Source: Streptomyces spororaveus (GTDB lineage: Bacteria; Actinomycetota; Actinomycetes; Streptomycetales; Streptomycetaceae). From it: a stretch of 64,000 bases of DNA. The stretch's first letter is position 1; the number at the start of each line of letters is the position of its first letter. This document shows positions 1 to 8,327 of this stretch, one piece after another. Under the pieces are notes generated by a model. The model was not told the DNA's origin. It worked only from the letters and a program-made list of their open reading frames with translations, and ran no database searches. The stretch spans positions 7,949,501-8,013,500 of the forward strand of contig NZ_BNED01000005.1 in the NCBI RefSeq assembly GCF_016755875.1, written 5' to 3'. Both the position numbers and the translations under genes were made by a program.

Positions 1-1637
1 TGAAGACCGCGGCCCTGTGCACGTCGCTCGACCGTCCCTGGGACGACCCCGTGAGGAACAGCGTCGAGCACGCGGGACACGCCGCGGACTTCCCCACCCT
101 GTTGGCCTCCCACCGGGCGTCGTGGCAACGACTCTGGAACGAGGGAGAGGTGGAAGCACCGGGAGAGACCGGTCGGGTCCTGCGCCTCCACGCCTTCCAC
201 GTCCTGCAGACCCTCTCGCCGCACACCGTGGAACTCGACGCCGGCGCCCCGGCCCGGGGCCTGCACGGCGAGGCCTACCGGGGCCACGTCTTCTGGGACG
301 AAGTCTTCGTCCTGCCCTACCTCGCACTGCACTTCCCCGAAACCGCCCGCGCCCTGTTGACGTACCGGCACCGACGCCTCCCCGCAGCCCGGGCGGCCGC
401 TCGCCGGGCCGGGGCGCACGGGGCGATGTTCCCGTGGCAGAGCGGCAGTTCCGGAGCCGAGGAGACGCAGCGCCTGCACCTCAACCCGCACTCCGGCCGC
501 TGGCTGCCCGACCACTCCCACCTCCAGCACCACGTGGGCTCCGCCATCGCCTGGAACGTGTGGCGGTACGGGGAGGCCACCGGCGACACCGGTTTCATGC
601 ACGGTCCCGGCGCCGAACTCCTCTTGCACATCGCCCGCTTCTGGGCCGGCGCCGCGAGCTGGGACACCGGCCTCGGCCGGTACCGCATCCGCGGCGTCGT
701 CGGCCCCGACGAATACCACGACGCCTACCCGGATGCCCCTGCGCCGGGCATCGACGACAACGCGTACACCAACGTCACGGCAGCGTGGGTGCTCGCCCGC
801 GCCCTGGACCTGTACGGAACACTGCCCGCGGCCAGACGCGCCGAGCTCCGCACGCGACTGGCCGTCGGCCCCGACGACCTCCGCGATTGGGAAGACGTCT
901 CGCGCCGCTTGTTCGTGCCGTTCCACCGCGACGTGATCAGCCAGTTCCACGGCTACGGCGACCTCGCCGAGCTCGACTGGGACGCCTACCGCTCCCGCTA
1001 CCACGACATTCGCCGCCTTGACCGGATCCTCGAGGCGGAAGGCGACACGCCCAACCGCTACCAGGCGTCCAAGCAGGCGGACACCCTCATGCTCGGCTAC
1101 CTCTTCCGGCCCGTGGAACTCGCCCGCCTGTTCTCCCGCCTCGGCTACCGCTTGGACGACGAGATCTGGCGGCGGACGGTGGCTTACTACCTCCGGCGCA
1201 CCTGCCACGGCTCGACGCTCAGCAGCCTCGTCCACGGCTGGATCCTCGCCCGGCAGCAGGGCGGGGGCGCGTGGCGCTACTGCCAGGAAGCCCTGCTCAG
1301 CGACATCACCGACGTCCAGGGAGGCACCACCGGCGAGGGCATCCACCTCGGCGCCATGGGCGGCACGCTCGACCTCGTCGAGCGCGGCATCGTCGGCCTC
1401 GACCCGGCCACGGACGGACTGCACATCGACCCGGTACCGCTCTCCGAGGTACCCGCCTCCTCGTTCTCGGTGTGCTACCTCGGACACCGGGACGTCCGCA
1501 TCAGCTTCCGGCCCGGCCGGATCGGCGTCAGGGTTCCGCCGTCCCCGCTGGGCCCCGTGCCCCTCGTGCTTCCAGGAAACAGGCGAGCGAGCGTTTCAGC
1601 AGGTCAGGAGAGGTGGTTCAGCCTGCCCAAGCAGTAG
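1..1637 (+). CDS. Glycoside hydrolase family 65 protein (phosphorylase-like), 5' end missing
   Basis: The frame is open from base 3, so the N-terminus lies outside the window; about 544 residues are visible. It matches the GH65 (alpha/alpha)6 barrel of maltose/trehalose/kojibiose phosphorylases. The motif GPDEYH carries the putative general acid Glu (codon 711-713), and a loop TCHGSTLSSLVHG resembles the phosphate-binding region. GH65 enzymes split alpha-glucosidic disaccharides, usually with phosphate to give a beta-glucose phosphate; the substrate cannot be told here. In actinobacteria the partner is often a HAD beta-phosphoglucomutase, and a decayed HAD gene lies at 61141-61808. The internal ATG at 51 is not needed as a start. 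No operator box is visible in this part. Confidence 0.85.
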   Translation, partial: KTAALCTSLDRPWDDPVRNSVEHAGHAADFPTLLASHRASWQRLWNEGEVEAPGETGRVLRLHAFHVLQTLSPHTVELDAGAPARGLHGEAYRGHVFWDEVFVLPYLALHFPETARALLTYRHRRLPAARAAARRAGAHGAMFPWQSGSSGAEETQRLHLNPHSGRWLPDHSHLQHHVGSAIAWNVWRYGEATGDTGFMHGPGAELLLHIARFWAGAASWDTGLGRYRIRGVVGPDEYHDAYPDAPAPGIDDNAYTNVTAAWVLARALDLYGTLPAARRAELRTRLAVGPDDLRDWEDVSRRLFVPFHRDVISQFHGYGDLAELDWDAYRSRYHDIRRLDRILEAEGDTPNRYQASKQADTLMLGYLFRPVELARLFSRLGYRLDDEIWRRTVAYYLRRTCHGSTLSSLVHGWILARQQGGGAWRYCQEALLSDITDVQGGTTGEGIHLGAMGGTLDLVERGIVGLDPATDGLHIDPVPLSEVPASSFSVCYLGHRDVRISFRPGRIGVRVPPSPLGPVPLVLPGNRRASVSAGQERWFSLPKQ

Positions 1638-1754
1638 ACAGAGCCCGCCGGCATCCGCCGGATCGGGCAGCGGTCGCGGCCACGGCTGTGTCGCATGGCG
1701 GGGTGCACCCGCCTCGCGCACTGTGGTTGTACAGCATGGAAAGGGTGAGCCGGG

Positions 1755-2204
1755 ATGGACGAGCAGCTTGAGATTCCGCGGGTCGTCGTGGGGGTCGACG
1801 GATCGGCTTCCTCCCAGGCCGCGCTGCGCTGGGCGGTCCGGTACGCAGGCCTGGTGGGCGGGAAAGTGGAAGCAGTGACGGCCTGGGACCTGCCCGGTGC
1901 CGGAACGTGGTCGGCTCCTGCGGTCGACACCGACTTCGACGAGGAGGAGGCCGAGCGGCGCCTGGTGGAGGAGGTCCGCACGGTCCTCGGAGAGGGCGGC
2001 GCAGGCCAGGTCCACGAGCGCCTGGTACGGGGCAACCCCGCCGAGGTCCTGGTGGACCAGGCAGAGGGTGCCGACATGCTGGTCGTGGGCAGCCGCGGCC
2101 ACGGCGGCTTCCGCCGGGCCCTGCTCGGTTCGGTCAGCCAGCAGGTGGCACTCCATGCCCCCTGCCCGGTCACGATCATTCGGCCGGACGCACCCGCCGA
2201 GTAG
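1755..2204 (+). CDS. Universal stress protein, single domain
   Basis: A 149-residue protein with one UspA fold. It has the early VVVGVDGS strand (residues 10-17) and the C-terminal nucleotide-binding signature GSRGHGGFRRALLGSVS, which fits the ATP-binding G-x2-G-x9-G-S pattern. It is the only intact one-domain USP in the window; the others are two-domain proteins of about 290-310 residues. USPs of this class bind ATP or related nucleotides and act in stress and dormancy. The gene follows GH65 after a 117-bp gap. No box-like operator is seen directly upstream, so regulation is unknown. The start ATG has GGTGAG upstream (1745-1750). Confidence 0.88.
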   Translation: MDEQLEIPRVVVGVDGSASSQAALRWAVRYAGLVGGKVEAVTAWDLPGAGTWSAPAVDTDFDEEEAERRLVEEVRTVLGEGGAGQVHERLVRGNPAEVLVDQAEGADMLVVGSRGHGGFRRALLGSVSQQVALHAPCPVTIIRPDAPAE

Positions 2205-2460
2205 CTCCCTCTCGCGCTCCGCGTGCGGACCGTCAGTCGGTGCACCCCGGTACCGTCCCCGCGGGGGGCGGGGCGGTCCGTGGCGTGGCCACCACTGATC
2301 GTCGTGCGGGTGAGCGTGAGGTTTCCCGCCGGACTGACGAAGAGGATCCGGAACTTCGGCACCTTGTGTCCGTGATCGTCCCGCGGTTGGTGACCGGGGA
2401 GTCGGCCGGCATCTCGGCCGCCAACAGCACGCGGCCGGCCCCGAAGAGAGCGTTACGGGG

Positions 2461-2496
2461 TGGACCGAATGGCCCCAGCCGGGATCCGTCCGGCCC
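2461..2496. promoter_or_regulatory. Tandem DosR/OsdR-like boxes upstream of the flavodoxin gene
   Basis: Two imperfect palindromes, TGGACCGAATGGCCC at 2461-2475 and GGATCCGTCCGGCCC at 2482-2496, start 21 bp apart and end 70 bp before the flavodoxin start at 2566. The 2205-2565 stretch holds no convincing gene otherwise. Confidence 0.65.
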
Positions 2497-2565
2497 ATGC
2501 GGTATCGCCGAAGGTTGCGTGACAGTGACAGCAGACCCTCATCACGCAGCCGAGGAGTACCCGTC

Positions 2566-3063
2566 ATGAGTCCCAAGCGCGTTCTGGTCGCTTACGGCAC
2601 CAAACACGGTGCCACTGCAGGTATCGCCGAGCAGATCGGCAAGACCCTCCGCGAGGATGGACTGGAAGCCACAGTGTTGCCCGCAGACGATGTCCGGGAC
2701 GTCCGCGCCTACGACGCCGTCGTTCTCGGAGGTTCCCTCTACGCCGGGCACTGGAGCAGCAAGGCCAAGCACTGCGCGGAACGCAACGCCGACTCCCTCA
2801 GGCACCGGCCGGTGTGGCTGTTCAGCAGCGGTCCCCTCGACCGTTCCGCCGAGGAGCAGGAGATCCCTCCGGTCGCGGCTGTCGCCCGGCAGATGCAGCT
2901 CATCGGGGCGCGCGAGCACATGACCTTCGGCGGCAGCATCACGGCCCGGACCCCCGGGTTCCTCGCGAAGGCACTGACCCGCCAGGGCAAGGGCGGCGAC
3001 TTCCGTAACCCCGAGCGGATCCAGACCTGGGCCCACCACATCAGTGCCGAGCTTGCCGCCTGA
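2566..3063 (+). CDS. Flavodoxin-domain protein (flavodoxin_5 / HemG-like)
   Basis: A 165-residue protein. The start is the ATG at 2566 with CGAGGAG just upstream (2551-2557); an in-frame start at 2497 has no support and would run through the operator. The N-terminus VLVAYGTKHGATAGIA is the flavodoxin FMN-phosphate loop, and VVLGGSLYAGHW (about residues 52-63) is the second FMN-contacting loop typical of the menaquinone-dependent protoporphyrinogen-oxidase-like group. It would carry electrons or reduce a quinone-linked substrate in the cytoplasm; the partner is unknown. Tandem boxes upstream place it in the predicted hypoxia regulon. The Rv1733c-like gene follows after 37 bp and may be co-transcribed. 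Confidence 0.8.
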   Translation: MSPKRVLVAYGTKHGATAGIAEQIGKTLREDGLEATVLPADDVRDVRAYDAVVLGGSLYAGHWSSKAKHCAERNADSLRHRPVWLFSSGPLDRSAEEQEIPPVAAVARQMQLIGAREHMTFGGSITARTPGFLAKALTRQGKGGDFRNPERIQTWAHHISAELAA

Positions 3064-3100
3064 GCAGGAGTCCGGCCCGGAGGCAGCACGGAGGAGCGCT

Positions 3101-3700
3101 ATGTACCACCGCAGGCTCGAGGTGGAGAAGAAAAACCCGCTCAAGCGCGGTGCCGACCGTACCCGGGCCCGGCTGCGAGCCACCTTCATGCTGGCCTGCC
3201 TGTTGGCCGTGATCTGCGGTGCCGTGGTCGGAGAAAGGGCCTGGACGGACACCCGCCGCACCGCGGCAGAGACTGCACGCCACCGGCATTCCGTCACGGC
3301 GGTGACCGTCGGCGAAACCACCTACCGAGCTGGGTCGGGACCGAGCACCCGCCCTGTCCCGGTGGCTCCCGCAACCTGGCGTGATACCTCGCACCGCGTC
3401 CACACGGAAACCGTGCCAGTCCCGGCAGCGACCCGAAACGGGGAAACCGTCCGCCTCTGGGTCGACGACCAGGGCAATGCGACCACCGCCCCACCCGGCA
3501 CGGCCCACATCGCTCTGAACGCCATCAGTCTCGGCGCCGGCGCCTCGGCCGGAATCGCGCTCGCAGTGGGCGCCATGGTCTACGCACGTCTGCGGATCGT
3601 CGACGCACGCAGCGGACAAGCATGGGAAAGCGAATGGGAGAGCGTCGAGCCCCGGTGGTCCGGTCGTCTGCGACCCGAACAGGGAGCCGACGATGACTGA
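3101..3700 (+). CDS. Rv1733c-like two-TM membrane protein
   Basis: A 199-residue protein. The ATG at 3101 is preceded by GGAGGAG-type sequence (3090-3096). There is one hydrophobic segment near residues 27-47 (TFMLACLLAVICGAVVG) and a second near 145-170 (AGIALAVGAMVYARL), with a polar, probably extracytoplasmic domain between them containing WVDDQGN and a proline-rich stretch. This layout is that of the Rv1733c family, members of the M. tuberculosis DosR regulon; the molecular role is unknown. It lies directly downstream of the flavodoxin gene. Similarity is judged by layout and motifs only. Confidence 0.7.
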   Translation: MYHRRLEVEKKNPLKRGADRTRARLRATFMLACLLAVICGAVVGERAWTDTRRTAAETARHRHSVTAVTVGETTYRAGSGPSTRPVPVAPATWRDTSHRVHTETVPVPAATRNGETVRLWVDDQGNATTAPPGTAHIALNAISLGAGASAGIALAVGAMVYARLRIVDARSGQAWESEWESVEPRWSGRLRPEQGADDD

Positions 3701-3822
3701 GATCGCCGCAGGTCGGCAGCTCAGACCAGATGCCTTTCCCGACCCACCGCTGGTTCGGGGAATGGACGAGTTCCGCTTCTGGGCCCGGCACCGCCACCGA
3801 CCTTGATCGTACGGAGGGCATC

Positions 3823-4125
3823 ATGTCGCACACGATCGAATGGAAGACGCGCGTCTACCTGTTCGAGGAGGGCCGCACCACCAAGGTCCGCGTCGAGCTC
3901 GACACCGGAACCACCCGGCTCACGGGGCATGGCACCGCCCACTGCAACCCCGTGGACGAGGACGTGCCCGAGATCGGCGACGAACTCGCGGCAGCCCGCG
4001 CACTGGAGGATCTTGCCGCTCAGCTCAAGCGCTTTGCCTACGGCGACATGGTCAGGATCGGGGCCGCACCGCGGGAGGTGTCGCTCATGCCCTACAGCGG
4101 CTGGATGAACGATGCGGTCGGGTAG
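3823..4125 (+). CDS. DUF1876 protein (Rv1738/Rv2632c family)
   Basis: A 100-residue protein. The ATG at 3823 has ACGGAGGG upstream (3811-3818). The core NPVDEDVPEIGDELAAARAL (about residues 43-62) closely matches the conserved block of Rv1738, one of the most strongly hypoxia-induced DosR genes of M. tuberculosis. The Rv1738 structure resembles ribosome hibernation factors, so a ribosome-related dormancy role is a reasonable inference, not shown. No box is seen in 3701-3822; it may be read from the upstream flavodoxin promoter. Confidence 0.85.
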   Translation: MSHTIEWKTRVYLFEEGRTTKVRVELDTGTTRLTGHGTAHCNPVDEDVPEIGDELAAARALEDLAAQLKRFAYGDMVRIGAAPREVSLMPYSGWMNDAVG

Positions 4126-4165
4126 CGATCAGGCGGTCGCCCGGGCAAGAGACGAAACTGGAAGC

Positions 4166-5083
4166 ATGAGTGACGGACCGGCGATCGAGCTGACCGGCCT
4201 GACCAAGAGGTACGGGCAAGTGACGGGGGTCGACAGGTTGAGTCTGGCCGTGCGATCCGGGGAAGTGTTCGGCTTCCTCGGGCCGAACGGCGCGGGGAAG
4301 ACCACCACACTGCGCTGTCTCATCGGCCTTCTCCGGCCGAGCGAAGGACGTGTCAGAGTGCTCGGGCTGGACCCGTTGACCGATCACCGCCGGGTGGCAC
4401 CGCATCTCGGGTACCTGCCGGGCGAACTGCGCTTCTACCCGGAACTCTCCGGAGCGGAGACCCTCGACCTGCTGTCCGCGTTGCAAGGCGCCGCCGTACC
4501 CCGCCGCCGGGAGTTGTGCGACCGGCTGGGGCTGACGCACGCGATTCTCACCCGCCCTGTAGGAGGTTACTCGCGCGGCATGAAGCAGAAGCTCGGCCTG
4601 GTGCAGGCGATGCAGCACGATCCGCGACTGGTCGTACTCGATGAACCGACCGAGGGGCTCGACCCCTTGGTACAGGAGACGTTCTTCGCCTTGCTCCGGG
4701 AAGCGGCCGCCGCCGGGCGCACCGTCCTGCTCTCCAGCCACATTCTGCCGGAGGTGCAGCGCACGTGCGGGCGGGTGGCGATCATCCGGGACGGACGGCT
4801 GGTGACCGTCCAGAGCGTGGCCGGCCTGCGCGAGGCCCGCGCCCGGAGGATCCGGCTGGCCTTCGTGGACGGGAAGGGGGCCCGGTCCCTGGGAGGCGCG
4901 GAGCGGTGGACCCCGCGCTGGCACGGTGACCGGGTGGAGCTGCTCGTGCCGCCGAGCGAGGTGGTGGGCGCGCTGCGCGACCTGCTCGGCCTGCCGGTGG
5001 CCGACGTGACGGTGGAGGAAGCCGGACTCGACGAGGCATTCCTGGACCTCTACCGGACCGGCAAAACGGAGGATCGGCCGTGA
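4166..5083 (+). CDS. ABC transporter ATP-binding protein
   Basis: A 305-residue ATPase. The Walker A motif GPNGAGKTT is near residues 40-48, the signature YSRGMKQKLGL near 136, and Walker B LVVLDEPTEGLDP near 155, followed by a switch His region (LLSSHILPEV). The C-terminal extension is typical of drug or Nod-factor-type exporters (DrrA-like). The next gene, encoding the permease, overlaps its stop codon (TGATG), so the two form one exporter. A badly decayed copy of the same pair lies at 56644-57376. The substrate is unknown. The ATG at 4166 has only a weak ribosome site. Confidence 0.9.
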   Translation: MSDGPAIELTGLTKRYGQVTGVDRLSLAVRSGEVFGFLGPNGAGKTTTLRCLIGLLRPSEGRVRVLGLDPLTDHRRVAPHLGYLPGELRFYPELSGAETLDLLSALQGAAVPRRRELCDRLGLTHAILTRPVGGYSRGMKQKLGLVQAMQHDPRLVVLDEPTEGLDPLVQETFFALLREAAAAGRTVLLSSHILPEVQRTCGRVAIIRDGRLVTVQSVAGLREARARRIRLAFVDGKGARSLGGAERWTPRWHGDRVELLVPPSEVVGALRDLLGLPVADVTVEEAGLDEAFLDLYRTGKTEDRP

Positions 5084-5901
5084 TGCGGCGATGGCCACTG
5101 TTGTGGCTCGCGTTGTACCGGCGGCGCAGAATGCTGGCCGCCCTGGTCGTCGGGATGGTCGTCTTCGAGGCGCTCATCGTGGTGGTCGCCAACGCGATCC
5201 CTCCTGGCCAACTCTTCACGGCGGGCGGCAAGGGCCCGCCCTCTGCCTACCAGGCGTTCAGCGGGTCGAGTGGCGACGTGTCCATCGCCAGCCATCCCGG
5301 GCTGCTGGGGGCCGGCCTCACCCACCCGTTCTGGATCGCCATGCAGCTCACCGCGATCGGTTCGCTCGCGGCCGCCGCCGTGGCGGCGGACGTGGAGTCC
5401 GGGACGGTGGAACTGGTGATGGTGCGTCCCGTCAGCCGTACCCGATTGCTGACCGAGCGGACCGCAGCACTGGTGCTCGCGGCGCTCGCCCTGAACGCCG
5501 CAGCAACCCTCGCCGTAGCGGTGGGGGTGGCGCTGTCACCGGACATCCACAGGCAAGTGCCGATCGGCGGAGTGTTTGCTGCCGGCCTCATGGGGTGGGG
5601 ATTCGCCCTGTGTCTGATCGGGCCGGTGATGGCCGTATCGGCCGTCGGACGACGGCGGGCCCAGGTGATCGGCGCGACGATCGCGATCGGGGCTGTGGGA
5701 TTCGCCGTCAACTTCATTGCGCTGGCATGGTCCCCGGCAGCCCCTCTGAGGTTCCTCAGCCCGTTCCACTACTACACGCCGGGAGACGCCTTGGCCCAAG
5801 GCGGGGTGCTCTGGCCCCAGCTCGGCATTCTGGTCGGTGCCGGGGTGCTGGGGCTGGTTTTCGCTCATCTGGTGCTGCAGCGCCGCGATCTTGCGCCCTG
5901 A
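5083..5901 (+). CDS. ABC transporter permease (ABC-2 type, six-TM)
   Basis: About 272 residues. The ATG at 5083 overlaps the preceding stop, with ACGGAGG at 5067-5073; a GTG one codon upstream is an alternative. Several hydrophobic segments are visible (LAALVVGMVVFEALIVVVANAI, residues 13-34; LTAIGSLAAAAVAADV; and four more after residue 125). After the second segment comes ESGTVELVMVRPVSR, the cytoplasmic coupling stretch common in this permease group. With the upstream ATPase it should form an efflux or lipid exporter. The 3' end meets the nitroreductase gene tail-to-tail with only 7 bp between. Confidence 0.85.
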   Translation: MRRWPLLWLALYRRRRMLAALVVGMVVFEALIVVVANAIPPGQLFTAGGKGPPSAYQAFSGSSGDVSIASHPGLLGAGLTHPFWIAMQLTAIGSLAAAAVAADVESGTVELVMVRPVSRTRLLTERTAALVLAALALNAAATLAVAVGVALSPDIHRQVPIGGVFAAGLMGWGFALCLIGPVMAVSAVGRRRAQVIGATIAIGAVGFAVNFIALAWSPAAPLRFLSPFHYYTPGDALAQGGVLWPQLGILVGAGVLGLVFAHLVLQRRDLAP

Positions 5902-5908
5902 GGGGTGT

Positions 5909-6910
5909 TCACTCGCGGATCTCCAGAACGTCTGTGACAGGGCGGCGGGGGGTTTCGGGCCCGGTGGGCCCGTAGCCGAGGCGCAGGACCATCTGGACGT
6001 GGCCCATGACCTCCAGCGGGTCGCGGACCGTCCACCGCAGTTCGGGCCATTCGAGGGGCTGTGAGGTCATCGAGGTGGCCAGGCCGTCGGCGGTGGCCTG
6101 GAGGAGGACACGTTCCAGTGCCTGTCCGGCCCGCATCCAGTCGACTCGCGTGTCGGCAGGGGTGCCCAGCAGGGCCAGCTGCGGCCGCCGCTCGAACACG
6201 GCCCAGCCGCGATCCGCCACAGGACGGTCCCGGCCGAAGTCGCGTACGGGGGAGGGGCCTCGGGAACTGCGCGGACCGAACGCGGCGGTGGGAATGCCGT
6301 CACTGCGTGTTCCGTGTGTTCCGGTCGAGGCGTGTACATCGGAAGCCCAGGCAGAGGTTTCTGCCCGGACGAGCGGATCGATGTCCTCCCGGTGCTCCGC
6401 GTCGCGCACCAGCCCGAGCACGGTCTCGATGTGCCAGTCGCCCGGGACGGTCAGCCGGCAACCCTCAAGGCGGGCGGCGCTCTTCAACCCGTCCATGAGA
6501 GCGTCCGGGACCGGCTCGTCACCGAACGGGAAGCGGCTGGTGTGGCGGCGCCGGAGAGCGGTGTGCAGGGCGGCGAGCTCGCGGTCCTGGTCGGCAGGTC
6601 CGTCGAGGGCTGCCGTCGCCAGCAGCCACGGTCGGGAGCCGTCGGGCAGCAACCGCACGCGGGCCCGGAGTCCGTGGTGGACCGCGGACACGCGCAGGTT
6701 GAACAGGGCCGCCGCACAGCCGAGGTGGAGGGCTCGGTGGTGCGGATCGGTGCGTGTCATGGCGCGGTCCGGATCACCGTGCAGCTCGATGACATTGCCC
6801 TGAGGGCTGAACACGAACTTCCACGGTTGTGCGTTGTGCATGGAAGGGGCGGTGACGGCGTCGCCGACGAGCTCGGCGACGGTGCCGGTGGCGAGGATGG
6901 TTGCGGTCAC
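5909..6910 (-). CDS. Acg-family FMN-binding nitroreductase-like protein
   Basis: A 333-residue protein with a GTG start at 6908-6910 preceded by AGGAAC. The N-terminus APSMHNAQPWKF (about residues 21-32) is the Acg/Rv2032 signature, and the fold is a degenerate nitroreductase with two repeats. Acg in M. tuberculosis is a DosR-regulated protein that binds FMN without clear reductase activity, and it may store flavin; the same caution applies here. The gene lies 24 bp downstream of a USP gene on the same strand and would share the tandem boxes at 7583-7617. A His-Gly stretch near residue 200 (ASTGTHGTRSDG) looks like an active-site loop. Confidence 0.85.
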   Translation of the reverse strand: MTATILATGTVAELVGDAVTAPSMHNAQPWKFVFSPQGNVIELHGDPDRAMTRTDPHHRALHLGCAAALFNLRVSAVHHGLRARVRLLPDGSRPWLLATAALDGPADQDRELAALHTALRRRHTSRFPFGDEPVPDALMDGLKSAARLEGCRLTVPGDWHIETVLGLVRDAEHREDIDPLVRAETSAWASDVHASTGTHGTRSDGIPTAAFGPRSSRGPSPVRDFGRDRPVADRGWAVFERRPQLALLGTPADTRVDWMRAGQALERVLLQATADGLATSMTSQPLEWPELRWTVRDPLEVMGHVQMVLRLGYGPTGPETPRRPVTDVLEIRE

Positions 6911-6934
6911 GGGACTGTTCCTGTCTGTGCGGCC

Positions 6935-7522
6935 TCAGTCGTGTGCCACGACAGCGACCGGTGAGCGGGAGTGGTGCATCACCGCGTGGGTGATGGGGCC
7001 GATGCGGGTGCCGAGCGCCGAGCGGCGGATGTGCCTCCCGACCACGACGAGTGCCGCGCCGGCGGCCGCCTCCAGGATCTGAACGGCGTGCTGCCCGATG
7101 ACGGTGCGCGCGTCGACGGCGAGACTCGGGTACTTCTCCTTCCAGGGACTCAGCAGCTCCCGGAGGGTGGATCTGAGTCCGTCGGCGATCTCCCCCTGCA
7201 CACCCGGGTCGAGGACGAGCATGTCGGCATCCGCCGCGGCAGATGCGAGTGCGGTGTCGGCCGCGCCCTGGGTTCCACGGGTGCTGACGGCGAGCGTGCT
7301 GTGTGCGCGCAGTAGCCGCTCCCGGGTGAGTGCGAGAAGGTCCTCCGCCCACTGATGACGCGGTTCCGGGAGCGGAGCGGCGAAGGGGCCGTACTGCGCC
7401 CAGTCCTCTGCATGGACCGGCTCCAGATCAGCGCTGCGCAGTTCGGCCTCGCACGCGGCCCAGTCGGCTGCCGCGCCGGCGGCGCCCGATCCGTCCAGAC
7501 CCACCGTGATCCGGTTCGCCAT
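6935..7522 (-). CDS. Universal stress protein with internal deletion (hybrid one-domain)
   Basis: A 195-residue protein, about 100 residues shorter than the two-domain USPs around it. It starts with the usual ITVGLDGSGAAGAAADWA strand and a first-domain helix, reaches LASAAADADMLVLDPGV, then jumps into the second half of a second domain (LLSPWKEKYPSLAVDARTV). It ends with the complete C-terminal ATP-loop and tail VVVGRHIRRSALGTRIG and HSRSPVAVVAHD. An in-frame deletion between the domains is the simplest reading; the product could still fold as one UspA unit. AGGAGG precedes the ATG. It is first gene of an operon with the Acg-like gene. Confidence 0.8.
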   Translation of the reverse strand: MANRITVGLDGSGAAGAAADWAACEAELRSADLEPVHAEDWAQYGPFAAPLPEPRHQWAEDLLALTRERLLRAHSTLAVSTRGTQGAADTALASAAADADMLVLDPGVQGEIADGLRSTLRELLSPWKEKYPSLAVDARTVIGQHAVQILEAAAGAALVVVGRHIRRSALGTRIGPITHAVMHHSRSPVAVVAHD

Positions 7523-7582
7523 GGCGTTCCTCCTGTGGCTGATCCGCTCTTCCAGGTTCCGCCGTTCGCCGTGCTCCTGGTA

Positions 7583-7617
7583 GGGCCCGAGCGGCCCTAC
7601 CAGGGACCGAACGGCCC
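7583..7617. promoter_or_regulatory. Tandem DosR/OsdR-like boxes
   Basis: GGGCCCGAGCGGCCC (7583-7597) and GGGACCGAACGGCCC (7603-7617) start exactly 20 bp apart, on one helix face. They lie 61 bp upstream of the USP start at 7522 and should drive USP plus the Acg-like gene. Confidence 0.75.
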
Positions 7618-7663
7618 TTCGATCCAGGTCGGCGATCCTGCGGTGGCCCGTGCCGCCGGCGCC

Positions 7664-8266
7664 TCACGCGCATACGGGGATGGTGAAGTCGGTCCTGACC
7701 TCCACTACGCCGGGCACGGTGCCGACAGCGCGCACGACGGTGTCTTCCACTGCGGGCTCAGGAAGTGATCCGTTCAGGTAGACGACACCGTTGGCGACGT
7801 GCACACGCACCTCGGCGGAGCCCCGAGGAATCAGCTGGTACATGATCATCTCGCGGATCTCGGCAGCGATGTCCGCATCGGGGCGCAGGTAGACCTTCAG
7901 CAGGTCACCACGGCTGACGACGCCAATCAAACGGTTGTCGCCGTCGACGACGGGAAGGCGTTTCAGGTGGCTGCGGGCCATCAGGCGGGCCGCGGCGGGG
8001 ATGGCGGCGTCCTTGGCCACGGTCACGGCCGGGCGGGTCATCAGCTGCTCTGCGGTAGTGGCGCCCGCGGTGTCGGTGCCCGGTTCCCTGAGCAGCAGGT
8101 CGGCTTCCGAGACGACACCGATGACGCGCCCGTCGTCGGACAGGACGGGCAGGGCACTGACGTTCCACATCCGCAACACCTCCACGATGTCCTTGAACGC
8201 CGTCCCGCAATCGATGGAGGCGGCGCCATGGGTCATGACGTCATCAACGGTTCGAAGGTGTTTCAT
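7664..8266 (-). CDS. CBS-pair plus BON domain protein
   Basis: A 200-residue protein. The ATG at 8264-8266 has ACGGAGC upstream; a longer open frame that reads back through the USP gene is not real. Two CBS motifs are visible: residues 8-60 (VDDVMTHGAA ... RVIGVVSEADLL) and about 75-130 (LMTRPAVTV ... LIGVVSRGDLLKVYLRPD). A BON domain occupies about 140-200 (VHVANGVVYLNGSLPEP). CBS pairs bind adenosine nucleotides, and BON domains bind lipids or other proteins; the combined role is unknown. It is the last gene of the three-gene CBS-USP-CBS unit that begins at 9900. Confidence 0.9.
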   Translation of the reverse strand: MKHLRTVDDVMTHGAASIDCGTAFKDIVEVLRMWNVSALPVLSDDGRVIGVVSEADLLLREPGTDTAGATTAEQLMTRPAVTVAKDAAIPAAARLMARSHLKRLPVVDGDNRLIGVVSRGDLLKVYLRPDADIAAEIREMIMYQLIPRGSAEVRVHVANGVVYLNGSLPEPAVEDTVVRAVGTVPGVVEVRTDFTIPVCA

Positions 8267-8327
8267 GGCCTTGTGCTCCGTGGGGATGCCGTCGCGGCTT
8301 CGACGGTGTGAGGGGTGCTCCGGCCGT

